Positions 1-6,390 of a stretch of 8,843 bases of DNA are shown in pieces. How positions within the stretch are numbered: the stretch's first letter is position 1; each line of letters begins with the position of its first letter. Under the pieces are notes generated by a model that was not told the DNA's origin, made no database searches, and saw only the letters and a program-made list of their open reading frames with translations. Source of the DNA: an uncultured bacterium (GTDB lineage: Bacteria; Patescibacteriota; Minisyncoccia; Phycocordibacterales; PALSA-1337); NCBI GenBank assembly GCA_903870235.1, contig CAIQCA010000010.1:1-8843 (forward strand). The letters are read 5' to 3'. The translations under genes and the position numbers were made by a program.

Positions 1-2174
1 TAATTTTTATTTATAAATAATCCTGTAATTTTATGATTATTACCTTCTAATAATCCTTCAAATCTGTTCGTGGTATCGCCAATAGGATAAAATCCTTGCC
101 CAGTGTCGGGACCGCCCCATGGACCATCAGGATTAAAATCTGCATCATCATCCTTTGTCATCGAGCAATCTATGTCTCGATCAATCGAATAGACTCCAAA
201 TAAATCGTCCTGAATATTTTGCAAATCTTCACATGAGGAAATAGTGTAGCTTGTACCTGGAGCAAAAGTATATTCGAAAGTTTCAGAATCAACACTAGAT
301 AAGCCAGCTCTATTATTCGATTTTACTCTAAAGTAGTATTTTGTGTTGGGAAGAAAATTACCAGAACCGAATGTATAGGAAGTATCTGTACTCCATGTAT
401 AAAAACCATTCCATCCGTTTCCATCAGATGAGTAATAAACAATATAACTATTTATGTCTGCACCTCCAGTATTTGCCGGGGCATCCCAGCCAAGTACAAA
501 ATCATTTCGGTCACCACTTATTCTTCGGATATTGGTTGGTGCATCAGGATCTCCTATTGGAACTTCATCTTGAAGAATATTTCCATCACCACCGTTATAC
601 ATACTTGCAATTTCACTCACACTCAATTCCCTATTCCAAACAGACACCTCATCGATAGAGCCATTGAAATACCTACCCCAACCATCATTACCAATCTGGA
701 AATCATGATTTGACGCTGCCATAGCTGTCGGTGTTAAAGGTGTATCACAGTCAGCATTTAGACACTTAACTGATGTTGCGTCCGCGCCATCAATATATAC
801 ATGTGGATTTGTGCCGTCATAGGTACCAACTACGTGATACCACTGACCCGTAGACATTGCCCCAGAGACAGAGCGTGCCTCCTTCCAATCAATTACACCA
901 TTGACGCTAACAGTAAAAGATAGAGTACCATTATCACCCGACCTTAGAACATAGCCAGTTGAATTACTTGATCCAGTCACATAGTTCGTACCCGCAATTT
1001 CTCCATCCCACCAGTTTGGACGCCAAGCTTCAGCTTTTATCCATGCTGATACTGTAATCGTATCCGTAATACTCAACGAATCTGAAATTGGTGCATCAAT
1101 ATTAGACGTATTATTAAAAGTGTATGCCCCTCCCAACTTACCTGACACCGTAGTTCCTGCTGCGTAGCTTGTTCCATTATTACCATTGCCGGAGGAATCC
1201 ATAGTGTTTCCGTTCAGGCGATAATACGCAGCAGGTTTAGAATTTTGTGGCGTAGAAAGATATCGAACAATCACAACACCAGAACCACCATTTCCTCCCC
1301 AATAAGCATCCGCACCCTTATTTGATCCTCCACCCGCACCACCGCCAGTATTTGCGATTCCATCGACACCTCTACCAGAATTAACATTATCATCTCCTCC
1401 ATCACCACCACCGCCCGTACCGCCAGCTCCAGCAGATTTGCTTCTATATGCATCAGCCCCACCTCCACCACCTCCTGCATAAGTGACAGCTGATCCTGTA
1501 ATTGAATTTGATACACCAGAACCACCATCACCAGATTTTTCACTGGTGCCATTACCCCCAACTGATCCTGCTCCACCGCCTCCACCTGCATTAAAATAAC
1601 TTGCTCCGTCCGTGAGGCCACTTCCCCCGTTATTTCCTTGTGATTGAGATTTGGCTGGAGTATTTCCACTACCGCCAGGCAATGCAACATACATTCCACC
1701 GCCACCACTTCCACCAGAACTTCCAGCAGTAATGCTATCATCTTGCATAGCTCCCGCGCCTCCACCAGCCGCAACTATCGTAGAAAAAATGGAGTCTTCA
1801 CCATTTGTTGGTAATGAATGTGAGGAATACTGTCCACCATAACCACCGGCGCCAACGGTAACTGTAGTAGATCCCATAATTGGAAATGAAGTTACATATC
1901 TATAACCACCGCCACCGCCACCGCCACCAGTATCTCCACCACCGCCACCTCCACCTCCAATAACTAAAATATCAGCCGATACACTTCCAGTTGGTAGAAA
2001 AAATGTTCCGCTACTAGTAAAGGTATGAACGCAGTAATCTCCATCAATTGAAATTGTACCACCTGTTGCGGGACAACTAATTTGAGCAAAAACATTATTA
2101 CTAGGTAATATTAAAAAGGAAAGACCTAATAGTATCAAAGTACCTTTTACTGACGATAAAAAAATATGCCTCAT
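1..2174 (-). CDS. Large secreted multidomain surface protein (Gly-rich, LamG, FN3, GLUG-like), 3' end missing
   Basis: Open without a stop from the ATG at 2174 to the window edge, giving at least 724 codons; the C-terminus lies outside. Residues 1-30 are a signal peptide ending in VFA|Q. Residues about 55-304 form a glycine-rich domain that opens with LVIGGGGGGG and closes with GGSGVVIVRY, the typical ends of this family. Residues about 315-532 are a LamG/concanavalin-A-like domain, with VSAWIKAE, YHVVGTYDG and FNGSIDEVSVWNREL. Residues about 540-638 are a fibronectin type III domain (DAPTNI, YIVYYSSDG, YYFRVKSNNRAGLSS). From about 646 a region with SCEDLQNI, PIGD (697-700) and FEGLLEGNNHKITGLFI matches the start of GLUG-type beta-helix repeats of bacterial surface proteins. 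The protein is probably exported and used for adhesion or carbohydrate binding; the ligand is unknown. There is no Shine-Dalgarno site, and a strong promoter lies only a few bases upstream. Confidence 0.9.
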   Translation of the reverse strand, partial: MRHIFLSSVKGTLILLGLSFLILPSNNVFAQISCPATGGTISIDGDYCVHTFTSSGTFFLPTGSVSADILVIGGGGGGGGDTGGGGGGGGYRYVTSFPIMGSTTVTVGAGGYGGQYSSHSLPTNGEDSIFSTIVAAGGGAGAMQDDSITAGSSGGSGGGGMYVALPGGSGNTPAKSQSQGNNGGSGLTDGASYFNAGGGGGAGSVGGNGTSEKSGDGGSGVSNSITGSAVTYAGGGGGGADAYRSKSAGAGGTGGGGDGGDDNVNSGRGVDGIANTGGGAGGGSNKGADAYWGGNGGSGVVIVRYLSTPQNSKPAAYYRLNGNTMDSSGNGNNGTSYAAGTTVSGKLGGAYTFNNTSNIDAPISDSLSITDTITVSAWIKAEAWRPNWWDGEIAGTNYVTGSSNSTGYVLRSGDNGTLSFTVSVNGVIDWKEARSVSGAMSTGQWYHVVGTYDGTNPHVYIDGADATSVKCLNADCDTPLTPTAMAASNHDFQIGNDGWGRYFNGSIDEVSVWNRELSVSEIASMYNGGDGNILQDEVPIGDPDAPTNIRRISGDRNDFVLGWDAPANTGGADINSYIVYYSSDGNGWNGFYTWSTDTSYTFGSGNFLPNTKYYFRVKSNNRAGLSSVDSETFEYTFAPGTSYTISSCEDLQNIQDDLFGVYSIDRDIDCSMTKDDDADFNPDGPWGGPDTGQGFYPIGDTTNRFEGLLEGNNHKITGLFINKN
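1906..1959 (-). repeat. Poly-glycine microsatellite inside the surface-protein gene
   Basis: Two CCACCG/CCACCT-type tracts (1906-1928 and 1936-1958 on the plus strand) encode two runs of seven glycines separated by Asp-Thr, near residues 72-90 of the surface protein. The triplet-based, low-complexity DNA could slip during replication in whole codons without breaking the frame. Confidence 0.7.
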
Positions 2175-2187
2175 AACTTATACTAAT

Positions 2188-2215
2188 ATTATAACAATAT
2201 TATAGTACATCTAAA
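2188..2215 (-). promoter_or_regulatory. Extended -10 promoter of the large surface-protein gene
   Basis: On the minus strand a TATAAT box (2188-2193) is preceded by TGT (2194-2196), an extended -10. A TTTAGA -35-like box lies at 2210-2215, with a 16-bp spacer. The ATG at 2174 begins 13 nt after the -10, so the leader would be only about 7 nt, in keeping with the lack of a Shine-Dalgarno site. A second TATAAT at 2199-2204 has no good -35. Confidence 0.55.
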
Positions 2216-2222
2216 GCCATAA

Positions 2223-2499
2223 TCTATTCCATTCCGGAGAGGGGGTGGAAGCTTTATCGTAAATTCAAACGGGAGATATTTTGAGCCATCGGTGACATTC
2301 TCATGTCGAGGTGTGTTCACTCCATACCGATAGATAATGACATGGTTCAAAGTGTAGCAGAAATGATGGCCACTTACAAAGAATATTTAAATTAGAAATT
2401 GAAAGTAAGTATGCTACAGGTCTACTGACAAACTACGGCGTTGGAAGCATTTCTGGGAATATCGGTCAGAGGCAATATTTGTACGGCTATTTTACTTGA
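2223..2499 (+). pseudogene. Possible decayed gene fragment, LAGLIDADG-endonuclease-like
   Basis: This fills the roughly 310-bp gap between two minus-strand genes. Three successive plus-strand frames look like protein: 2223-2333 (contains GGGSFIVNSNGRYFEPSVTF), 2285-2395 (DNDMVQSVAEMMATYKEYL) and, up to the TGA at 2497-2499, LEIESKYATG followed by YGVGSISG and QRQYLYGYF. Each step to the next frame equals one lost base. Joined, the order G-S-F-I-V, then 'EPSVTF', then a helix beginning with D, then G-V-G-S-I-S and a Tyr-rich strand, resembles the core after the first helix of LAGLIDADG domains. The LAGLIDADG helix itself, a start codon and a ribosome site are not recognisable. The last 13 bp overlap the end of the CAP gene in convergent orientation. 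The similarity was judged by eye, and the region could be non-coding. Confidence 0.3.
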
Positions 2500-3560
2500 T
2501 CAAACTGATCAGCATGGAAGCCGACAAAGGTAGTTGTTACTGATGATTTATTTTGAGCCAAGAAGCTGTTCACTGCGTATACACCGACAATCAAAACAAT
2601 GACGATAAGTCCGTTGGTTACCAGAGCCGGATGTTTCTTATCGATTCTGATAAATATTTTGAGGAGCACAGCAATAGAAACGACGATGGCCAATATAGCC
2701 AAAATTATGTTGACCAGGTGACGCGGCGATGTCAGGTATTGCTCGAACAATGTTGTTTGGGTATACGGTTTGTCTGAAGTCTGTACCTCAGCACCCATCA
2801 CATTTGGATTGAGGATTGAAGCAACATTTTCCTGAGTCGAGCTAGACACCACCGTCACGACCACTGATATAGGAGCTGATGTGTCAACTGGAACTACTGC
2901 TGCCGATGATGGTGGCAAACTAGCCACTACTTTATTTGGAGCAAAAACTGTAGGTTTAGGAGACGATTTTACGACAGTAGCCGCCTCTACTGCCGGCTTT
3001 CCAAAAACTTGAGCCACAAAAACCGTACTATGACCTTCGTAAGTTCCAGTCGCTATAGCCGTACCAATCTCCGTATAAGCGCTTTTCAAAATATTGGCTT
3101 TGTGTGTCGGTGAATTCATCCAAGCAGAGTCAACATCTTTTGAATCTGTAAAATCGATAGCTAAATTTTCTCCAGCATATTCATAGTTGTAACCAGCCAG
3201 ATGGAACCAAAACCATGGCGCTTTACCTTCTGGACTCGTATGAGCAAAATATCCAATCTTGGCCATATCCGCCACCTTGAGCTCGGCCACTTTGTTTAAT
3301 ACTGGACTAACAGCCAATGTTGGCAAACTTTGCGCCTGACGATTTTGGTTTGTGAGATCGTCCAAGACTGATGATATGACTTCAGCCAAATAGTTATTAC
3401 CAGAAACATTCAAAGAGGAAATATGTGGTACTGAAATAAAGAGTAATTCGATAAGAAAAACTGAAATAATCACAAGTCTAGTATTTTTTTCACGCAAAAA
3501 AAGCGGCTGATGATCGTTGCCTTCGTGCGGTATGAAGTATTTTTTGAGCCAGCCAATCAT
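2487..3560 (-). CDS. Membrane-anchored CAP/SCP-domain protein (YkwD-like)
   Basis: 357 residues. Residues about 28-46 form an N-terminal membrane segment or uncleaved signal anchor. Residues about 65-189 are a CAP domain (SCP/PR-1/Ag5 family): LTNQNRQ near 69-75, F-A-H107-T-S-P-E-G, AGEN with Glu131, WMNSPTHKANIL with His153, and VAQVFGKP at the end. His107, Glu131 and His153 are the family's conserved cavity residues. Residues 190-275 are a Val/Ala/Ser/Pro-rich linker, followed by two more membrane helices at about 281-303 and 312-334 and a short tail. With the N-terminal segment counted, the CAP domain and linker would sit together outside the membrane. Bacterial CAP proteins are usually exported and of unclear biochemical role, and the C-terminal two-helix anchor is less usual. 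The ATG has no Shine-Dalgarno site but lies right after a promoter. Confidence 0.92.
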   Translation of the reverse strand: MIGWLKKYFIPHEGNDHQPLFLREKNTRLVIISVFLIELLFISVPHISSLNVSGNNYLAEVISSVLDDLTNQNRQAQSLPTLAVSPVLNKVAELKVADMAKIGYFAHTSPEGKAPWFWFHLAGYNYEYAGENLAIDFTDSKDVDSAWMNSPTHKANILKSAYTEIGTAIATGTYEGHSTVFVAQVFGKPAVEAATVVKSSPKPTVFAPNKVVASLPPSSAAVVPVDTSAPISVVVTVVSSSTQENVASILNPNVMGAEVQTSDKPYTQTTLFEQYLTSPRHLVNIILAILAIVVSIAVLLKIFIRIDKKHPALVTNGLIVIVLIVGVYAVNSFLAQNKSSVTTTFVGFHADQFDQVK

Positions 3561-3569
3561 GTGAATTCT

Positions 3570-3599
3570 ATTATAGTGTCGAATGCATTATAACGTAAA
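3570..3599 (-). promoter_or_regulatory. Promoter of the CAP gene, probably leaderless
   Basis: On the minus strand there is TATAAT at 3570-3575 and TTTACG at 3594-3599, with an 18-bp spacer. The ATG (3558-3560) follows the -10 after 9 bases, so transcription would start within about three bases of the start codon. The -35 box overlaps the T-tract of the upstream terminator. A second TATAAT at 3587-3592 is less well placed. Confidence 0.5.
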
Positions 3600-3626
3600 A
3601 ACCCACTTACGTCTATAAGTGGGTTT
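3597..3626 (-). terminator. Rho-independent terminator of the peptidoglycan-binding protein gene
   Basis: An inverted repeat with a perfect 11-bp stem (3599-3609 with 3616-3626; AAACCCACTTA and its complement) and a 6-nt loop is followed on the minus strand by a run of five T in total. It lies 24 bp past the stop of the gene ending at 3650 and just before the CAP promoter, so the two genes are separate transcription units. Confidence 0.85.
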
Positions 3627-3649
3627 AAACTTAGATTAAAATGTTGGGA

Positions 3650-4060
3650 TTAGCCATTGAGAGCAGCTAGAGTGCGTGGGCCAACGAAACCAGTGGCTGG
3701 GATGCCATGAGCTCTCTGAAAGGCCTGAACAGCTGCAAATGTTATAGGGCCAAAGAATCCAGTCGAGCGTGGGAATGTGAAGAAACCGTCTGCACGTAGT
3801 CTCTCTTGGAGTTGAGTAACAGAGTCAGATGATGCACCTCGGCCGAAAGTACTTGTGAATGAATATGTTGAGGCACCGAGAACCTGACCAGTTGCTGGTG
3901 CTCCTGAAGATGTGAATTTGGTACCAGCGGAACCATGTGGTACTACCACAGGTGAAAAGAAAAACCCTCCTCCGCCATACTGAGCAAAAATAGTGGCCGG
4001 ACCAACAACAACACCAATTAATACCACTGCGACACCAATAGTTGACATGAATTTATTCAT
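3650..4060 (-). CDS. Exported peptidoglycan-binding domain protein
   Basis: 136 residues. Residues 1-26 are a signal peptide (M-N-K-F start, hydrophobic 8-22, cleavage likely after A-T-I-F-A26). Residues 27-70 are a Gly/Ser/Ala/Thr-rich linker with YGGGGFFF and GQVLGAS. Residues 72-135 are one PG-binding-1 domain (PF01471 type): FGRGASSDSVTQLQERL, DGFF, TGFFGPITFAAVQAFQRAHG, and TGFVGPRTLAALN at the C-terminus. The protein has no catalytic domain, so it probably only binds the cell wall after export. Short signal-linker-PGB proteins of this type are frequent in Parcubacteria. It starts 38 bp after the glycosyltransferase stop and may be partly co-transcribed with it; no convincing promoter was found in the gap, which holds a 14-bp palindrome (ATAATTTAAATTAT) just upstream of the ATG. 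Confidence 0.92.
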   Translation of the reverse strand: MNKFMSTIGVAVVLIGVVVGPATIFAQYGGGGFFFSPVVVPHGSAGTKFTSSGAPATGQVLGASTYSFTSTFGRGASSDSVTQLQERLRADGFFTFPRSTGFFGPITFAAVQAFQRAHGIPATGFVGPRTLAALNG

Positions 4061-4098
4061 ATAATTTAAATTATGCTTGTAACAACTTCTATCCTATT

Positions 4099-5748
4099 TT
4101 AGATTTGCATTATAACAACAATCATCAATAATAGCAATAGCACGAATATTCCAGTGGTTTTAAGCTGCCATTTCAGCATCTCCCTACTAGTGTTCGTACC
4201 TATACCGATTTCATTTGCGTAAATGTCTTTTATCGTATTGTGCAAATTCCAGAGTAGAACAACTGAAAAGAACAAATTATAGAAAATCCAGAATTGAATA
4301 ACGATAAAGTTGTAATCCAATAGATGAATTTTATTTAGATGAATCCCCAAAACTACCATAAAGAGGTATGTAGCAGTATATAGATACACAGCTATGGTTG
4401 TCTGTTTGAATGCTGGAGAAACTTTTGAATGCTTCATATTCGTTGGAATCCAACCAACTGTTGATCGTAGAAATGCAGAAAAAACCGCGTGGCTATATGC
4501 GTAGGTCTGCGCGATAAGTGCGATGAAGGCACCGAATCTGAAACGTGCAATGGGAAAAAAGAATAGCACCATGAATCCAGCAATGGTCGCAGGATAAAAC
4601 AAGATACCTCCAGCTAGAGTTATATAATCGTTGTAAAAAAATAAACCCCAAAAAAGTTGGAACGAGAAAAGGATTGACAATGGTTGAGACAAGTAAAACA
4701 AAAATCCAACCAGATAACAGAGTTTCGTTTTCCATTTTACTTTTGATTTCCAAAACTCTCCAGTCAGGCATAGAGTCATCGTACCAGAACCCCATCTGTG
4801 TTGTTGATGAAAATACGAATGATAATCTGCTGGACAAGTCCCTGTAGCCAAAATAATTGGTACATACGAAACACTATAGCCATGTTCTGTTACTTTGAAG
4901 CCAGTTCTAGCGTCCTCACTATGCTCTACCTGAACCGGACCGCCAATAGCATCGATTGCCAACCTTCTATATATAGCATTGGATCCGCAACATATTGCCC
5001 CACCAAAACGATTTCTAGCAACCTGAATATACCTATAAAATGGCTCCTGGGTTTGCGAGGCACCATATTCCAAAGCTGACCGTTTATGTACATCTTTTGT
5101 TGTTTCAAAATACTGAGGGCTCTGAACGATGGCAACCTTGGGATCAGCCATATACGGAAGTAGTTCGTGTATGAAATCAGATCTTGGCGCAAAGTCTGCA
5201 TCAAAAATAATTATATACTCACCAGAAGAGCGTCCGTATCCATATTTCAAATTTCCCGCCTTCTTCATAACTCCCCTATCTGGACGCTGAAAATATGTAA
5301 ATTTATATTTCTCAGCCAATTCCTTGTGTTTATCGCAATCAACTTTAGAATCATCCAACACATATACTTTGAAGTTATTGTAGTCAATCTTTGAAACATA
5401 TTCCCACGTGTTTTTAATTAATTCCAAATCCTCATTACAAATCGGAAGGAATATATCTATCGAGGGCTCTTTTTTATCACTCCAATATTCATCTATTAAT
5501 TTGAAATGCTTCTTCAAATCAAATTGGCGATAAAATAGGTTCAATCCATAACTTGAAAAATAGTATAAAGAAAAGAAAACCAGTAATGGTCCGACGAAAT
5601 ATGTATAAAATGGTATATAGATAACAGCATCAATAAAGCCATACAGGAGCATGGACCATGCCACTATACTAATTGCGTAAACCAAAATCACCCACCACGT
5701 TGGCGTTTTCTTTATATATAGATATTTATCTAGTTTTTCTGGATTCAT
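4099..5748 (-). CDS. Processive family 2 membrane glycosyltransferase (cellulose/hyaluronan synthase-like)
   Basis: 549 residues. Two membrane helices lie at about 18-40 and 48-68, and the cytosolic GT-A domain at about 95-330. It shows all four family motifs: DD at 132-133 (LDDS), DAD at 183-185 (metal and UDP-sugar binding), ED at 278-279 (catalytic base) and QQHRW at 315-319, the acceptor-site QxxRW. Several membrane helices follow (about 342-372, 378-400, 405-425, 452-470, 480-502, 531-548), and 'STVGWIPT' near 429-436 sits where BcsA-type enzymes have their gating loop. It likely polymerises a nucleotide sugar into a beta-linked chain and exports it; the sugar cannot be told from sequence by eye. 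It ends right after the last helix, so it lacks the C-terminal PilZ domain through which cyclic-di-GMP controls BcsA. An AGAG before the ATG is at best a weak Shine-Dalgarno site. Confidence 0.92.
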   Translation of the reverse strand: MNPEKLDKYLYIKKTPTWWVILVYAISIVAWSMLLYGFIDAVIYIPFYTYFVGPLLVFFSLYYFSSYGLNLFYRQFDLKKHFKLIDEYWSDKKEPSIDIFLPICNEDLELIKNTWEYVSKIDYNNFKVYVLDDSKVDCDKHKELAEKYKFTYFQRPDRGVMKKAGNLKYGYGRSSGEYIIIFDADFAPRSDFIHELLPYMADPKVAIVQSPQYFETTKDVHKRSALEYGASQTQEPFYRYIQVARNRFGGAICCGSNAIYRRLAIDAIGGPVQVEHSEDARTGFKVTEHGYSVSYVPIILATGTCPADYHSYFHQQHRWGSGTMTLCLTGEFWKSKVKWKTKLCYLVGFLFYLSQPLSILFSFQLFWGLFFYNDYITLAGGILFYPATIAGFMVLFFFPIARFRFGAFIALIAQTYAYSHAVFSAFLRSTVGWIPTNMKHSKVSPAFKQTTIAVYLYTATYLFMVVLGIHLNKIHLLDYNFIVIQFWIFYNLFFSVVLLWNLHNTIKDIYANEIGIGTNTSREMLKWQLKTTGIFVLLLLLMIVVIMQI

Positions 5749-5771
5749 GAGCTATTTTCTCTAACTGCATA

Positions 5772-5799
5772 TTTATAACACATTTTTGAGATGTGTCTA
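5772..5799 (-). promoter_or_regulatory. Glycosyltransferase promoter with operator-like inverted repeat
   Basis: On the minus strand TAGACA (5794-5799) and TATAAA (5772-5777) are 16 bp apart, and the -10 is preceded by TGT (extended -10). The spacer is filled by an inverted repeat, ACACAT (5778-5783) and ATGTGT (5791-5796) with 7 bp between, which also overlaps the -35. Such placement suits a repressor or activator site. The predicted leader is about 16-18 nt. Confidence 0.5.
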
Positions 5800-5893
5800 T
5801 GGGTATGATGCTAAAAAATGATTTTACGCCTTAGCTATTCTGGAATAATTTGGGTCAAAATAAACTTAATTGAAAGAATGTTTATATAGTTTT
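5800..5893. other. Short intergenic stretch with no gene
   Basis: AT-rich spacer between the unknown 143-residue gene and the glycosyltransferase promoter. No open frame, RNA or strong hairpin was found; only a weak 5-bp stem (TAAAC/GTTTA) lies near the left end. Confidence 0.5.
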
Positions 5894-6325
5894 TTACTCA
5901 AAAGTCACATCGCTTGTCATGCCAACACCACTGCTAGTACCGAGCTTAAGAGCTAGATCATGCTTTGCATCTGTGCTCAAGTCTTTTGTGCCACAAATAG
6001 TGATAGGACCATTGAGCCTCCAATCTATGAAAGCTGTGTTTGCATTCAATTGGTTAATGATATTGGCATTGAGCGCAACTGGACCGTCTATCTGCAAATT
6101 TGGTGGGAGATCCTTGATATCACCGCTGAAAAGTTGGCAGGTAAGATCAATGGAACCACGGAGGATGGCTCTCGTAGGTTCAACTCCAACTGGTAAAGCT
6201 TGTCCTGTAATAGGTGTAAAGGTTAGCTCGATATCTGTCGGGTGTGCAAAGTTGACTAGTTTTGAGCCGAGATCAGCGAAACGTTGCTCGACTGTTATAA
6301 CTTCTTCTGGCCTGTCAAAATTCAT
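5894..6325 (-). CDS. Unrecognised 143-residue protein with loose three-fold repeat
   Basis: No family was recognised. There is no signal peptide or membrane helix, so it is probably cytosolic. The first 30 residues look helical and acidic (DRPEEVITVEQRFADLG). From about 31 on it alternates hydrophobic residues as in beta strands. A short motif recurs every 24-25 residues: RGSIDL at 56-61, DGPVAL at 80-85 and NGPITI at 105-110, with LPPNLQ at 73-78 before the second copy. The pattern recalls short beta/LRR-like repeats of the 'LP..L.i.G.l.l' kind, but with only about three units this is weak. It has two cysteines (63 and 111). An antisense frame of similar size (5919-6329, plus) was judged a shadow, because its product is rich in Ser/Arg/Cys and lacks regular patterning. 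The gene starts 65 bp after zwf. Confidence 0.7.
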   Translation of the reverse strand: MNFDRPEEVITVEQRFADLGSKLVNFAHPTDIELTFTPITGQALPVGVEPTRAILRGSIDLTCQLFSGDIKDLPPNLQIDGPVALNANIINQLNANTAFIDWRLNGPITICGTKDLSTDAKHDLALKLGTSSGVGMTSDVTFE

Positions 6326-6357
6326 GTGATTGATTAGTATTAATATTTATCACTAAT

Positions 6358-6366
6358 ATTCTACCA
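6358..6366 (-). promoter_or_regulatory. Possible extended -10 for the 143-residue gene
   Basis: TAGAAT (6358-6363) preceded by TGG (6364-6366) on the minus strand, in the 65-bp gap after zwf. The -35 region (TTTCAA at 17 bp) is poor. The alternative is read-through from zwf, since no terminator was seen there. Confidence 0.3.
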
Positions 6367-6390
6367 CACACAACCATATTTGAAAGCCAA

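Noticed and set aside
341..658. 105-codon plus-strand frame rich in His, Tyr and Gln
   Set aside because: Antisense to the well-supported FN3 and LamG domains.
1271..1774. 167-codon minus-strand frame in another phase, rich in Val, Glu and Met
   Set aside because: It lies inside the glycine-rich part of the surface protein. Repetitive GGN codons read out of phase give such long frames.
1651..1842. Proline-rich plus-strand frame
   Set aside because: Antisense reading of glycine codons (CCN), hence a composition artefact.
1261..1965. Repeated CCACC units that might suggest a CRISPR-like or tandem array
   Set aside because: The repeats are glycine codons of irregular spacing in one open frame; there are no constant repeats with unique spacers.
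4062..4075. Perfect 14-bp palindrome ATAATTTAAATTAT before the peptidoglycan-binding gene
   Set aside because: AT-only palindromes arise easily by chance in AT-rich spacers; no promoter or partner site supports a role.
5919..6329. 136-codon plus-strand frame opposite the 143-residue gene
   Set aside because: It is fully antisense to a better candidate, rich in Ser, Arg and Cys without domain patterning, and all other genes lie on the minus strand. Likely a shadow.
6332..6356. ATTAGT-N13-ACTAAT inverted repeat before the 143-residue gene
   Set aside because: Short AT-rich arms with a long loop; too weak to call an operator or terminator.
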